DNA of 64,000 bases, taken from NCBI GenBank assembly GCA_016713135.1, contig JADJPR010000020.1, positions 1-64,000 on the forward strand, given 5' to 3'. The notes beneath the pieces were generated by a model. The model saw nothing but the letters and a program-made list of their open reading frames with translations. It searched no databases and was not told the origin of the DNA. A program made the translations under genes and the position numbers. Source of the stretch: Rhodanobacteraceae bacterium (GTDB taxonomy: Bacteria; Pseudomonadota; Gammaproteobacteria; Xanthomonadales; SZUA-5). Below, in pieces: positions 49,955-59,600 of this stretch. How positions within the stretch are numbered: position 1 is the first letter of the stretch; every line of letters begins with the position of its first letter.

Positions 49955-51835
49955 TCAGGGAATCAGTGCCTGCAGCTTCCGCACCACCCACGCCGCGTCC
50001 ACCGGCGCGGTGTTGCGGCAACGTGGATCGACGCAGTAGCGGTCCGGGAGCAGCAGCCGGACACCATCGAGATCCAGATGCGGCTCGGGCGCCAGGCGAA
50101 AGCCCGACTGCGCCTGCGCGAGCAGCCCCGCCCGCGCTTCGGGATCGGCGTATGCGCGCCTCAGCGCGCTTGCCAGCTCTTCGCCGTCATCCGGCCGCTC
50201 CAGCAAGGTGGGGACCCACTGCGCCTTCAGCGCCCTGCGCGCCACAGCGAGGTCGCCGCCCAGGGCATAGACGACATCGCCGACCAGCACCCCGTACAGG
50301 TTCTGCGTGGACGGCGCGGGCCAGGCATCGTCCACGGCGGCCTCGCTCTCGCGCTGCCCGTGGATCCAGGGCCGCGGCAGGGTGACCACCGGCAAGCTGG
50401 CATCGAGGTCGGCGCCGGCCAGGCCGGCGCGCAACTGCATGATCCGCTGGGCGCGTTCCAGTTGCGGGTAGCGCTGCTGTGCCAGCACGAGTTGCTGCAA
50501 CCCGGCCTGGGCCTGGCCCGCGCGCAACAGGACCAGGGCGAGCAACTCCGCGCTGCTGTCCGAGCGCGCCAATGGCTCCGGCGCGCGGTCGATGAAGGAC
50601 TGCACCATCTGCAGCACCTCGTCGGGCGCGTCGGTACGTGCCTGATGGGCCAGGCTCTCGACCAACTCATACGGGACGTCGGACCGCCACAATGGGCGCC
50701 AATCCGGCTGCGCCAGCAATCGCCGCAGCGCTGCCCGGGCTGCGCCAGGGTCCATTTCATCGATCTGTTCCAGGCGCTCGCGCATTCGACGCTGCAGCGC
50801 GGCGAACTCGTCCTTGCCGCCTCCCTCGCCTGTCGCCTCGCACTGGAGCGGCGCCGCCAGGTGCCGGCTGAAAGCGCGCAGCCCTTCGGCTAGCGCCAGC
50901 GCACTGGTTGGCTGCAATCGCCGATGGCCCGTGCGGCAACTCGCGTCGGCGACGAAATCGCACTCGACGGCGGGCAGCGGCAGGCGCACGCCGAGGAAAT
51001 CGACTGCACTGCCCGGCCTGGCACGCAGCGAGCGCTGCAGCTCCGCCCAGGCCTGTTCCACGACCACGCGCGGATACAGGTCGTCCAGCCTTTGCCTCAG
51101 GCCGTAGGGGAAATTGGTGCAGCCCGCGAGGTGCACCTGCCAGCCTCGCCGCAGCAACCAGGCCAGCTCAGCCTGACTTCCGCGGGTGGCGGCGACCAGT
51201 TCGACCTCTGGAATCAACCACGGTAACGAAGGCGGCTTGTCCACGCTGCACTCGGTGCGTCCGGGGTGGTACAGGGGGTCAATCGCCACCGCGGGCCATT
51301 CCGAGGGCGCCGGCACGCTTCCGGTTTGCAGCCAGATGCGCACCAGCGGCGCGCAGTCGCTGGCGCACAGCCGGGCATCCAGGGCCCAGGCGCGGCGCGC
51401 GCTGACGAGTGCCAGCTGCGGCTCGCCAGCCTTGAGCTGCGCCCGCGCCCAGAGGCTCTGCCAGGGTGCCTCAGCCGCCAGCGCCGGCACCCGCTGGAGC
51501 ATCGCGTCGAGCGTCGGCAGCACCTGGTCCAGGTGCGATTCGAAGGACGAATCGGCCAGGAATGCGCGGTACAACGGCCCGTCACCGTAATTCCAGTTTC
51601 GATTCCCGCTTCCCAGCAGGGCGATTTCCTGCTCCGATGCCGCCGCAGACCAGCGTGCGAGGAATCCCGGCAGCGCCTCGCGCGCATCCCTCGAAGCACG
51701 CAGCGCACGCTCGAAGCGCTCGCTGGCCAGCGCGCGGGGATTGGAGGTGTCGAAATCCTGCGCGGTCAGCGCAGCGCACCACAGCAGGCCCAGCATCGTG
51801 CAGCGGGCAAAATGGCGCAGCACGCCATCACGCAT
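49955..51835 (-). CDS. large unknown exported protein
   Basis: This 626-residue product starts MRDGVLRHFARCTMLGLLWC, a plausible signal peptide (cleavage after AALTAQ). The body is mostly helical with many Trp, Leu and Ala residues; it has several Cys pairs (DARLCASDCAPLV, VECDFVADASCRTGHRRL). I do not recognise a domain; helical repeats of TPR type are possible (LLVLAQQRYPQLERAQRI-like segments). The start lies just inside the repeat element at 51847-52030. It converges on the kinase gene at 47188, 22 bases from its end. Confidence 0.6.
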   Translation of the reverse strand: MRDGVLRHFARCTMLGLLWCAALTAQDFDTSNPRALASERFERALRASRDAREALPGFLARWSAAASEQEIALLGSGNRNWNYGDGPLYRAFLADSSFESHLDQVLPTLDAMLQRVPALAAEAPWQSLWARAQLKAGEPQLALVSARRAWALDARLCASDCAPLVRIWLQTGSVPAPSEWPAVAIDPLYHPGRTECSVDKPPSLPWLIPEVELVAATRGSQAELAWLLRRGWQVHLAGCTNFPYGLRQRLDDLYPRVVVEQAWAELQRSLRARPGSAVDFLGVRLPLPAVECDFVADASCRTGHRRLQPTSALALAEGLRAFSRHLAAPLQCEATGEGGGKDEFAALQRRMRERLEQIDEMDPGAARAALRRLLAQPDWRPLWRSDVPYELVESLAHQARTDAPDEVLQMVQSFIDRAPEPLARSDSSAELLALVLLRAGQAQAGLQQLVLAQQRYPQLERAQRIMQLRAGLAGADLDASLPVVTLPRPWIHGQRESEAAVDDAWPAPSTQNLYGVLVGDVVYALGGDLAVARRALKAQWVPTLLERPDDGEELASALRRAYADPEARAGLLAQAQSGFRLAPEPHLDLDGVRLLLPDRYCVDPRCRNTAPVDAAWVVRKLQALIP

Positions 51836-51846
51836 GCTGGTCACCC

Positions 51847-52030
51847 GGACTCTCACCGAACATTCGATAACTCATTGATCTGAAGAGCAGTTTGTCCGCA
51901 AAGGACGCGAAGGACGCAAAGAAGAGCGGAAACCGCTTTCGCTTCCTTTGCGTTCCTTTGCGGACGAGAAAAGTGGCGCGGGTCGCGAAGAAGTTCGATG
52001 CGCGAATAAGCGCACCGCCAGGGGCGACCG
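51847..52030. repeat. GCAAAGGAC hairpin element, copy A
   Basis: The conserved left flank ACCGAACATTCGATAACTCA is followed by CCGCAAAGGACGC, AAGGACGCAAAG, a short loop, then CTTTGCG...CTTTGCGG in inverted orientation. The conserved right flank reads GTTCGATGCGCGAATAAGCG and ends GGGGCGACCGGA. It lies just upstream of the unknown gene at 49955-51835 and runs directly into copy B. Confidence 0.92.
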
Positions 52031-52270
52031 GAACTCTCTCACCGAACATTCGATAACTCATTGATCTGAAGAGCAGTTTGTCCGCAAAGGACGCAAAGGA
52101 CGCAAAGTAGAGCCAAATCCATATCCGGATGCGGGCGCATGGCGACTCTGCGCAGCCCAAGACGCTCTTGCCATCTTTGCGTCCTTTGCGTCCTTTGCGG
52201 ACAAAAACAGGCACGGGTACGCGACCGTTCGATGCGCGAATAAGCGCCCCGGCAGGGGCGACCGTCACGC
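52031..52270. repeat. GCAAAGGAC hairpin element, copy B
   Basis: Same flanks as copy A (ACCGAACATTCGATAACTCA at the left, CGATGCGCGAATAAGCGC at the right) in direct tandem, but the loop between the inverted arms is longer and unrelated. The element ends about ten bases before the stop codon of the lipoprotein gene at 52280. Confidence 0.92.
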
Positions 52271-52279
52271 CTGCACGAC

Positions 52280-53023
52280 CTACTGCCTGGCCACCGTCGC
52301 TTCCTCGACAATGATCGGGTAGCGATAGCCGGCGCCGAAGTCCTTATCGACGTAGACCGTGCCGGTGATTGTGATCACCTCACCCACCGCGGCCTCGTCC
52401 AGGGTGGTTACGGTCAGGTCGTTGGTGCCCTTGCCCGCGTCGCCGCTGCCGTCCTGCAGGTGGACCCAGTTCTTGCCCATCACGCCGGGGTTGTACTTGA
52501 CCACCTTGCCGCGGACGGTGATCCGCTGGCCGGCCAGACCCGCGCCCTGCGACCAGGTTTCCTCGACCGTGCGCGCATCGCTGTCGCTGGCCTTGGCGAT
52601 CTTCTCGGCGGTGGTGGCGGTCGGCTGCGCGAGCGCCGCGTGCAGGTTGCCGTCGGCGACCGCACCCGGCGCGCTGAGCGAGCCGAAATAGATCTCGTCG
52701 AAGGTGCGCCCCAGCGTCCTGGAGGCGAACTGGCGCATGCGCATGGCCTGGTGCACGGTGACCTCGGCACCATTCTCGACCTGCGCCGCGGACACCGCGG
52801 CCCAGACCTCGCCCGCGGCGGTCTGCAGCCGCAGGTACAGGTATGGCGGTGCGGGAATCTGTTCGAGCACGCGGCCGCTCAGGCTCTCGCCCATCGGCGC
52901 GGCAGCGGACGCCGGCGTCTGCGGCGCCGCCGGCATGGCCGCCACCGCGGTGGGCTCGGAAGCATTGCTGCCACAGCCGGCAAGGACGGTCGCCAGGACC
53001 AGCAGCGAAACGGTGCGACGCAT
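52280..53023 (-). CDS. lipoprotein with two OB-fold-like segments
   Basis: A 247-residue lipoprotein (MRRTVSLLVLATVLAGCGSN, lipobox LAGC). An Ala/Pro linker precedes a first beta domain (SLSGRVLEQIPAPPYLYLRL, then GEVWAAVSAAQVENGAEVTV) and a second similar domain (ITVRGKVVKYNPGVMGKNWV, HLQDGSG, then GEVITITGTVYVDKDFGAGY). The GKV..HLQDGSG pattern is typical of small OB-fold domains. The function is unknown; a periplasmic binding role is likely. The gene lies next to two tandem repeat elements. Confidence 0.75.
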   Translation of the reverse strand: MRRTVSLLVLATVLAGCGSNASEPTAVAAMPAAPQTPASAAAPMGESLSGRVLEQIPAPPYLYLRLQTAAGEVWAAVSAAQVENGAEVTVHQAMRMRQFASRTLGRTFDEIYFGSLSAPGAVADGNLHAALAQPTATTAEKIAKASDSDARTVEETWSQGAGLAGQRITVRGKVVKYNPGVMGKNWVHLQDGSGDAGKGTNDLTVTTLDEAAVGEVITITGTVYVDKDFGAGYRYPIIVEEATVARQ

Positions 53024-53396
53024 GCGGGAGTCTCCGGATACGGGCCGGCCTGGCCGGCGGAAGCCGCGATTCTACGCAGCAGCAGCGGGGCATCGCTGGT
53101 CCACGCGCAGTCCGGGCGTGCCCGATGCGGCTCGCGAGCGCATCCGGTTTGCCGGATGATCCAGCGCCATTCCACCCATCCGGAGCCTACCCGCGCATGA
53201 GCCAGCCAGTGCCATGGCGTCGCCGCCTGCTCGTGGCACTGGCAACCGTCGGCGCGGCGGAGTACGCCTGCTTCCGGCGCCGGTCCTTCCCGGCGCTTCC
53301 GCGGGGGCCAGGTCCGCATTGACGGCTGTCAAGGCAGGCTGCGGGTGTGCGCCCATGCTGACTTCAGGCTCATTCCGATCGTGAATGGAGATCAGC
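53024..53396. other. 373-bp gap, no supported gene
   Basis: The gap separates two divergent genes. It holds a hairpin CATCCG/CGGATG near 53140-53157 without a T run, and a 41-codon frame (53197-53322) that starts MSQPVPWRRRLLVALATVGA and could be a small membrane peptide. There is no homology I recognise and no clear ribosome binding site for it. Confidence 0.4.
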
Positions 53397-54236
53397 ATGA
53401 AGACCCAGGCGGTGAGGTGCGCGAGCCCTGCCCGCGGCATTGGCTGGGAAAGGCGCCTGCCCACGGTCCTGGCGCTGTTGGTCCTGCCACTGGCCGGAAC
53501 GCCATCGGCGGCGCAGGCTGCATGCGCCACGCAGCCACCGGATCTGGCCGCCTGGTGGGCGGGCGAGGACAACGCCCTCGACCAACTGGGCATCCAGCAC
53601 GCCATCTTGACCAACGGCACCGGGTTCGCCGCGGGTTTCGTCGGGCGCGCCTTCCAGTTCGATGGCATCGACGATCAGATGCGGGCAGGCCTGCTTGGCG
53701 GAATCGGCCTGACGGAAACGGACCCGCTGTCCATCGCCGCCTGGGTCAATTCCGCGAACGTGGCCGCCACGACCGTGCAGGTCATTGTCGGCAACTACAT
53801 GGGCGAGCAGGGTGGCAGCGGCAACTTCTCGGTCCACCTGCGAATCGGCGATGGCAATCTCGGTTTCAGCATCGACCAGCGCCAGGTGGCCGGCTCCTCG
53901 GTGTCGACGCCGATCAGCAACGGCTGGCACTTCGTGACCGCGACCTACGACGGCAACACGCTGGCGCTGTATCTCGATGGCCAGCCGAGTGGATCGACAC
54001 CGCGCGGGTTCGCCGGTTCGGTGGCGAACACGCGCGGCTGGAACGTCGGCAATTTCTCCGATGAGACCAATGCCGCGCACGGCTTCAATTCCAGCTTCAA
54101 CGGCCGCCTGGACGAAGTCATGGTGTTCGGACGGGCCCTTGGCGCCACCGAGGTGGAGGCCATCTTCGATGCCAGCTCCCTGGGCGTCTGTCCGCCGATG
54201 ATCTTCGCAAATGGCTTCGAGGGCAGCGGGCGCTGA
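53397..54236 (+). CDS. secreted LamG (concanavalin-like) domain protein
   Basis: A 279-residue product with a signal peptide (RRLPTVLALLVLPLAGTPSA). The mature part is a LamG/concanavalin-like lectin domain: LAAWWAGEDNALDQLG, FVGRAFQFDGIDDQMRAG, LSIAAWVNSAN, NGWHFVTATYDGNTLALYLD, FNGRLDEVMVFGRALGATEV. The last strand and loop fit PF13385. It ends CPPMIFANGFEGSGR; the GFE motif matches the end of the beta-helix protein at 44471. Probably surface or extracellular carbohydrate binding. The start is ATG 53397; the ATG at 53385 adds four residues. Confidence 0.85.
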   Translation: MKTQAVRCASPARGIGWERRLPTVLALLVLPLAGTPSAAQAACATQPPDLAAWWAGEDNALDQLGIQHAILTNGTGFAAGFVGRAFQFDGIDDQMRAGLLGGIGLTETDPLSIAAWVNSANVAATTVQVIVGNYMGEQGGSGNFSVHLRIGDGNLGFSIDQRQVAGSSVSTPISNGWHFVTATYDGNTLALYLDGQPSGSTPRGFAGSVANTRGWNVGNFSDETNAAHGFNSSFNGRLDEVMVFGRALGATEVEAIFDASSLGVCPPMIFANGFEGSGR

Positions 54237-54275
54237 CCCGCGGTGCAGGCGCAGGCGGCTGTGGCGGCAGGCGAA

Positions 54276-54830
54276 TCAGCCGTCCGCGGGCCGCTGGCGC
54301 CACACCGGCGCCAGGCTGACGCTGGCGCCCTCGCTCATCAGTTGAACTTCGCCATCCTGCACCAGGCACTGCAGGTCCATGCCGCGGGCCAGCAGCGGTG
54401 CCAGCCGCTCGCCGGCATCGGGTGGCAGTTCCGCCACACCGAGGTTGGCGCAGCGGGCCAGCGCCGCAGCGTTCTTCTCCCACCAGGGACCGAAGGTGCG
54501 CCCGCTGTAACCGGCGACCAGCGTGACCCGCCGCGCGCGGCCGCAGGCGCGGCGGACGGCGGTCTCGTCCGGCTGGCCGAGTTCGATCCAGTGCTCGATC
54601 TCCCCGGTGAGCGAGCGCAGCCAGAGATCGGGCTCGCCGTCGCTGCTGATTCCGCGGCCGAACTCCAACCGCTCGGCAGCGAACAAGCCGAAGCACAGCA
54701 GGCGCACCATCAGGCGCGCGTCGGTCTCCGAAGGGTGCTGCGCCAGCGTCAGCGAGTGAGTGGCGTAGTAGTGGCGGTCGAGGTCGGAGACCTGCAGGCT
54801 CGCGCGGTGAACGGTGGCCTTGAGTGCCAT
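54276..54830 (-). CDS. yaeQ: YaeQ family protein
   Basis: A 184-residue cytosolic protein with the YaeQ signature start (MALKATVHRASLQVSDLDRH) and the later stretches LAQHPSETDARLMVRLLCF, SLTGEIEHWIELGQPDETAV and LMSEGASVSLAPVWRQ. The fold resembles PD-(D/E)xK nucleases, and the E. coli protein can suppress loss of the transcription antiterminator RfaH, but the mechanism is unclear. It is divergent from a kinase gene (54911), 80 bp away. The ATG at 54830 fits the family; 54842 would add four residues. Confidence 0.94.
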   Translation of the reverse strand: MALKATVHRASLQVSDLDRHYYATHSLTLAQHPSETDARLMVRLLCFGLFAAERLEFGRGISSDGEPDLWLRSLTGEIEHWIELGQPDETAVRRACGRARRVTLVAGYSGRTFGPWWEKNAAALARCANLGVAELPPDAGERLAPLLARGMDLQCLVQDGEVQLMSEGASVSLAPVWRQRPADG

Positions 54831-54910
54831 GGCAGTCGGCAAAGGGAGGGCGCCGCGGATTCTACGGGTTGCGCCGGCAGCGCTGACCGCGGTCCAGTAG
54901 CATCCCGACC

Positions 54911-57646
54911 ATGGAGACCGTCTTCGACACCCGCTGGCAGCTCGTGCGCGAGGCCTTCGAGGCGGCGCTTTCCTTGCCCGAGGAGGCCCGCAGCGCCTTC
55001 CTCGACCTGCGCTGCGGCGCGGATGCGGCCCTGCGCGCCGAGGTCGAGGCCCTGCTGAAGGTGGCGACCAGCGTATCCCACGACAACCCGACGCAGCCGT
55101 CGCGGACGCTCGCCTGGGACGCCGCCAACGAACCGCGCGACAACCTGATCGGACGCCAGTTGGGCCAGTGGCGGGTGGAACGGATCCTCGGCGCCGGCGG
55201 CATGGGCGCGGTCTACCTGGGGCGCCGGGTCAGCGGCGATTTCGACCAGGATGTCGCGATCAAGGTGCTGCACATCGGGATCAGCCGCTCGCCCGAGATC
55301 GCGGCGCGCTTCCGCTCCGAACGCCAGATCCTGGCCCAGCTCGACCATCCCTACATCGCGCGCCTGCTGGACGGCGGCACCCTGCCGGAGGGCCTGCCCT
55401 ACCTGGTCATGGAGTTCGTCGAGGGCGAGCCGATCGCCCTGCACTGCAATCTGCGCAAGCTGTCGGTGAGCGCGCGCATCGAGCTGATGATCAAGGTCTG
55501 TCGCGCGGTGCAGGCGGCCCACCGCAATCTGATTGTCCACCGCGACCTGAAGCCGGACAACATCCTGGTCGATTCGCACGGCGAACCCAAACTGCTGGAT
55601 TTCGGCATCGCCAAGGTGCTGGACGACGCCGGCGGGGTGCAGACGCACGCGGACCAGCGCCTGCTGACCCCGCGCTACGGCGCGCCGGAGCAGTTCAAGG
55701 GCGAGCCGATCACCACCGCCACGGACGTCTATTCGCTGGGTGTGACGCTGTACGAATTGCTCACCGGGGTGTCGCCCTACGAGGTGGCCGGCGGCGACAC
55801 CATCGGCCTGGTGCGGGAGGTGTGCGAGGTGGATCCGCGCAGCCCCAGCGAGCGTCGCGAGCGCCTGTCGCGCGGCGGAAACCGGCTGGACGATCTGCGC
55901 TTCGGGGCGGACCTCGATGCGATCGTCATGAAGACCCTGCGCAAGCGGCCGGAGGATCGCTACGGCTCGGTCGACACCTTGATCGACGATTTGCAGCGCT
56001 ACCTGCGCGACGAGCCGGTGCACGCGCGCCAGGGCAGCCGCAGCTACCGCATGCGAAAGTTCGCGCGGCGCCACCGGCTGGCGCTGAGCCTGGCCGCGAT
56101 GGCGCTGCTCGCAGCCGCGACCACTGCGCTGGTGTGGCGCCAGCAGCGCGACCAGGTGGCCAGCGAGCGCGACAAGGCGCGCGCCGTCACCACCTTCCTG
56201 GTGGAACTGTTCGACCAGGGCGATCCCTTCCTGCACCCGGGCAAGCCGCCGAGCGTCGAGGAGGTGGTCCGGCGCGGCGCCGAGCGGCTGTCCTCCGGGC
56301 AACTGGCGGACCCTCTGGTGCGCGCCGAACTGGCGCTCAGCCTGTCGCGGGTGTACCTGCAGATCGGCTCGTTCCCGGGAGCGCTCGAACTTGCCCAACG
56401 GGCCGATGCCGACGTGCGCGCAGGCCCCGGCGACGCCCTGCTGCAGGCGCGCGCGGCCGAACGCCTGGCCGAGGCGCTGATGGAGAACGATCAGCTCGAC
56501 GCGGCGGCGACAGAATGGGAGCGCGCGTTGACGCTGGCGCCGCAGACCGGCGCCGCAGCCGACGCCACGCGCGCGTCCGCGCTGGCGGGCCTGGGCGATC
56601 TGCGCCGGGCGCAACGGCGCTATGCCGACGCCGTCGCGGCGCTGGAGCAGGCGCTCGCCCTGCACCTGGCCGCTGGAGCGCATGCGGACCTCGCGGCCGC
56701 GGCACAATCGGCGCAGCCGGGCGGCCCGGGCGGGACCCTGTCCCAGGTCGCACACATGCTGTGCCGCACCCTGGTCGACAGCGGCCAGAACAAGCAGGCC
56801 GCGACCATCTGCCGCCAGACGTTGGCACTCAAGCAGCGCGTCTACGGTGCCGAGCACCCGGCGCAGGCATCCACCCTGGTCCAGATGGCCAACCTCAGCG
56901 CTGCCGCGGGCGACTCGGAAACGGCGCTGCAACTGTCGCGCCAGGTACTCGCGCTGCTGGCTGGGGTCCTGGGGCCGGACCATCCGCGCGTGGGTGTCGG
57001 GCAGCTCAACCTGGGCGCGGACCTGCGTGCGCTCGACCGCCTGGACGAGGCCGAAGCCGCGGCGCGCGAGGCTATGCGCATCTTCACCCTGGCGCGCGGC
57101 CCGGATCACGCGCACACCCTGCTGGCGCAGAACAACCTGGCCAACATCCTGTACTCGCAGGGCCGCTTCGAGGACGCCCTGGCGGCGCACCGCGAGGTGG
57201 CCGAGCGCCGCGCGCGCACCCTGCCCGCCGACGACCCGGCGCTGGCGCAGTCGCAGTACAACATCGGCAAGTGCCTGTACCGGCTGGGCCGCTGGGCGGA
57301 GGCGGAAACGGCCTGGTCCAGTGTGCTGCGGGCCGAATCGGACACGGCGACCGGCAATCATCGCCTGGCGCAGCTCGGCCTCGCGCTGCTGCGCCTGGAA
57401 CAAGGCGACGCCCGCGCAGCCGCCGACGAGGGCGCGCGGATTTCCGCGGAGATTGCCGCCGAGGACGAGACCCGGCTGGGACTGGCGACTGCGCTGTACC
57501 TCAGGGCCCGCGCGCTCCAGGTCGCCGGCGCGCCGGCCGACCAGGTGCACGACCTGGCCGCCGAGGCCCTGGCCGCGCTGGAGGTGGACATCAGCCGCGA
57601 CTTGCTGGACCTCGATCGATTGCGGCAGATGGCGGAACCGGACTGA
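54911..57646 (+). CDS. membrane Ser/Thr protein kinase with TPR C-terminus
   Basis: A 911-residue kinase. The leader (1-80) resembles those of the other three kinases. Glycine loop GAGGMG (94-99), Lys118 (VAIKVL), HRDLKPDNILV near 215, DFGIAKVLD, GAPEQFKG, and SLGVTLYELLTGVSPYE. A transmembrane helix (LSLAAMALLAAATTALVW) lies near residue 400. The last 480 residues are TPR repeats (NLSAAAGDSETALQLSRQVL, NNLANILYSQGRFEDALAAH, GKCLYRLGRWAEAETAW). Unlike two of the others it has no ECF gene next to it; the divergent neighbour is yaeQ. Confidence 0.94.
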   Translation: METVFDTRWQLVREAFEAALSLPEEARSAFLDLRCGADAALRAEVEALLKVATSVSHDNPTQPSRTLAWDAANEPRDNLIGRQLGQWRVERILGAGGMGAVYLGRRVSGDFDQDVAIKVLHIGISRSPEIAARFRSERQILAQLDHPYIARLLDGGTLPEGLPYLVMEFVEGEPIALHCNLRKLSVSARIELMIKVCRAVQAAHRNLIVHRDLKPDNILVDSHGEPKLLDFGIAKVLDDAGGVQTHADQRLLTPRYGAPEQFKGEPITTATDVYSLGVTLYELLTGVSPYEVAGGDTIGLVREVCEVDPRSPSERRERLSRGGNRLDDLRFGADLDAIVMKTLRKRPEDRYGSVDTLIDDLQRYLRDEPVHARQGSRSYRMRKFARRHRLALSLAAMALLAAATTALVWRQQRDQVASERDKARAVTTFLVELFDQGDPFLHPGKPPSVEEVVRRGAERLSSGQLADPLVRAELALSLSRVYLQIGSFPGALELAQRADADVRAGPGDALLQARAAERLAEALMENDQLDAAATEWERALTLAPQTGAAADATRASALAGLGDLRRAQRRYADAVAALEQALALHLAAGAHADLAAAAQSAQPGGPGGTLSQVAHMLCRTLVDSGQNKQAATICRQTLALKQRVYGAEHPAQASTLVQMANLSAAAGDSETALQLSRQVLALLAGVLGPDHPRVGVGQLNLGADLRALDRLDEAEAAAREAMRIFTLARGPDHAHTLLAQNNLANILYSQGRFEDALAAHREVAERRARTLPADDPALAQSQYNIGKCLYRLGRWAEAETAWSSVLRAESDTATGNHRLAQLGLALLRLEQGDARAAADEGARISAEIAAEDETRLGLATALYLRARALQVAGAPADQVHDLAAEALAALEVDISRDLLDLDRLRQMAEPD

Positions 57647-57701
57647 AGCCGCCGCAGCAGTCTCGCGTCAGCCCCCGAGGTGGTGCCTCCCGCTCGATGC
57701 C

Positions 57702-59402
57702 TCAATCAGCGCATCCGGCGCATTGCCCGGAGCCGCCGAGCACGCGCCTGCACTGCGCCAGTCGCGTCGCATCCAGGCCGGGATCGATCTCAAGCGACTG
57801 CACGATGTGGACGACCTTCCCCTGCGGCAGGTAGCGGATCTCGCGTTTGCGCTCGCCATCGACGACCAGGTATGCCATCTCGGTTTCGGAATGGCCGGTT
57901 CTTCCGCTGATGCGGCGGACCAGCTTCATCCCATCGCGCAGTCCGGCGGCATACGCCCGGGAATCGGGATCGGTGCCGCGGATGTACTGGAGATTCGCCT
58001 TCGTGGCTGCCACGTCGAAGCCGAGATCGAACGCCGGGATCCGCCGGGTGGCGACCCGCCCGCAGGGCGCAAAGGCATCCTCCGGCAGGATCACCGGTTC
58101 GCCAGCCGCGACATGCCGGCTCAGGTCGTCGGCCAGATCGAAGCCCATGGCCGCGGTCACTTCGCGCAGCAGTTCGACCGCGGTGCCGGCGGCGCCTGCC
58201 TGGACACGCTCGCGCATCCTGAGGATCACCTCGTCGAAGTCGTGCTCCCCACCAGCGCGCAGCCGCGCGTCCCAGGCAGTGGCCAGCAACCTGCCGCGCT
58301 GATAGGGCAACTGCTGCACGGCCGGATCATTCCAGAAGTCCGCCAGGATGCGCGCGTTGGAGAAAGCGCGCGCAGGAGACTTCGCGTAGTCGGCGAGCAT
58401 GCGGTTCAGGTTGTCGGCGAATTCCCTCGGCCCCCAGGTACCGTCTGCGACCAGCAAGCGCGCCGTGTAGAACTCGCTGAACCCTTCCGACAGCCAGTAG
58501 TCGCCGGCTTCGTCCTGTTCCGGCATATCCCCGATCCGGCGCGGAATCCAGGTGTGGATGTCTTCGTGCGCGAGCACGGGAAGGATGGCTTCCAGACTCT
58601 TGTCGGACGTCGCGAACAGCGCGAATGAACCATCGAGGCTGGTGCCGCCGAACCGGGAAATGCCTGGATCCGGCGGGGTCAGCTCGATCGCGGTGACCAG
58701 CAGCGGCTCATCGGCTTCATTCCAGAAGCGCCGGTGCCCGCTGACGATCCGGGCGACACTCGCCATCAACTGCGCATCGTCGAAGGACCAGTGCCCGCGG
58801 ATCGCGACGCGCAGGCCGCTGGCTTCATGGTCCAGGATGCGAAAGTCGCCGCCCACGCTGACGCTCGCGCGGACCTCGCGCAGGCGCAGGTCAGCATGCT
58901 CGAGATCGGACGCGAAACGCCAGCCGGCCGGGAGCCCACGCACCCGGACCCTGGCCGGCGTGTCCACGTCGAGTTCCGGCAGGACGAATGCGGCATACCC
59001 GATCAGGTGAAAGTAGCCGGGCTGGATGATCGGACGATAGGGATTGCCATCCTCGGCGAAGGCCGGCCCGCGGCTCCAGTTCTGGACCACGCGGTAACGG
59101 ATGTGGACCGACGCGCCAGCACGGTGACGCAGCACGCGCTCCGCCGGGCTCGCGCCAGCGCCCAGCCGCGCCCCGGACACCACCCGCAGGTCTTCCAGCT
59201 CGTGCCACAGCTGCGCCTGTCCGCCCCAGGCGTCCGGCAAAGACAAGCCCGTCGTCCCCGATTCCGTCCCGCGGAAGCGCACATCGATCTGCACCGCCGT
59301 CAGTACCTCATCGGTCAGCACGGGTGTCAGCGTGTAGTTGACGGTCGCCGCGGGGGCGGCCTGGACCAGCCCAAGTGCGAGCAGCAGCAGTGGGAGTCTC
59401 AT
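57702..59402 (-). CDS. M61-like zinc aminopeptidase family protein
   Basis: A 566-residue exported protein with a signal peptide (MRLPLLLLALGLVQAAPAAT). An N-terminal beta domain is followed by a gluzincin-type catalytic region with HEDIH (His279, His283), then DYWLSEGFSEFYTARLLVAD whose Glu is the third zinc ligand. The middle DGTWGPREFADNLNRMLADY helix and the C-terminal PDZ-like part (ATKANLQYIRGTDPDSRAY, then AAGLRDGMKLVRRISG) match the M61 glycyl-aminopeptidase layout. Expected to trim peptides in the periplasm. I prefer the ATG at 59402 over 59426, as it places the signal peptide at the N-terminus. Confidence 0.85.
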   Translation of the reverse strand: MRLPLLLLALGLVQAAPAATVNYTLTPVLTDEVLTAVQIDVRFRGTESGTTGLSLPDAWGGQAQLWHELEDLRVVSGARLGAGASPAERVLRHRAGASVHIRYRVVQNWSRGPAFAEDGNPYRPIIQPGYFHLIGYAAFVLPELDVDTPARVRVRGLPAGWRFASDLEHADLRLREVRASVSVGGDFRILDHEASGLRVAIRGHWSFDDAQLMASVARIVSGHRRFWNEADEPLLVTAIELTPPDPGISRFGGTSLDGSFALFATSDKSLEAILPVLAHEDIHTWIPRRIGDMPEQDEAGDYWLSEGFSEFYTARLLVADGTWGPREFADNLNRMLADYAKSPARAFSNARILADFWNDPAVQQLPYQRGRLLATAWDARLRAGGEHDFDEVILRMRERVQAGAAGTAVELLREVTAAMGFDLADDLSRHVAAGEPVILPEDAFAPCGRVATRRIPAFDLGFDVAATKANLQYIRGTDPDSRAYAAGLRDGMKLVRRISGRTGHSETEMAYLVVDGERKREIRYLPQGKVVHIVQSLEIDPGLDATRLAQCRRVLGGSGQCAGCAD

Positions 59403-59600
59403 CAGTTCTGCAGCGACATAAGCCATGGCGGACGCGGCACGCTAGGCCATACAGGCGCGAGCGCGAAGTCCCGGAAGTCCTGCCGCCGTGGCTGCGGGGT
59501 GCGCACTGGCAAGCGGGTGCGGCACCCGTGCTAATGTGGTGCCCGCGAGGCCGCCAAGGCCCATCCCGGAAAGCCTGCGACCTGGAGCGGTGACGCTGCA

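Noticed and set aside
53197..53322. 41-codon frame with a hydrophobic stretch
   Set aside because: No ribosome binding site, no recognised relatives, and it lies in a gap between divergent genes. Recorded only as part of the gap.
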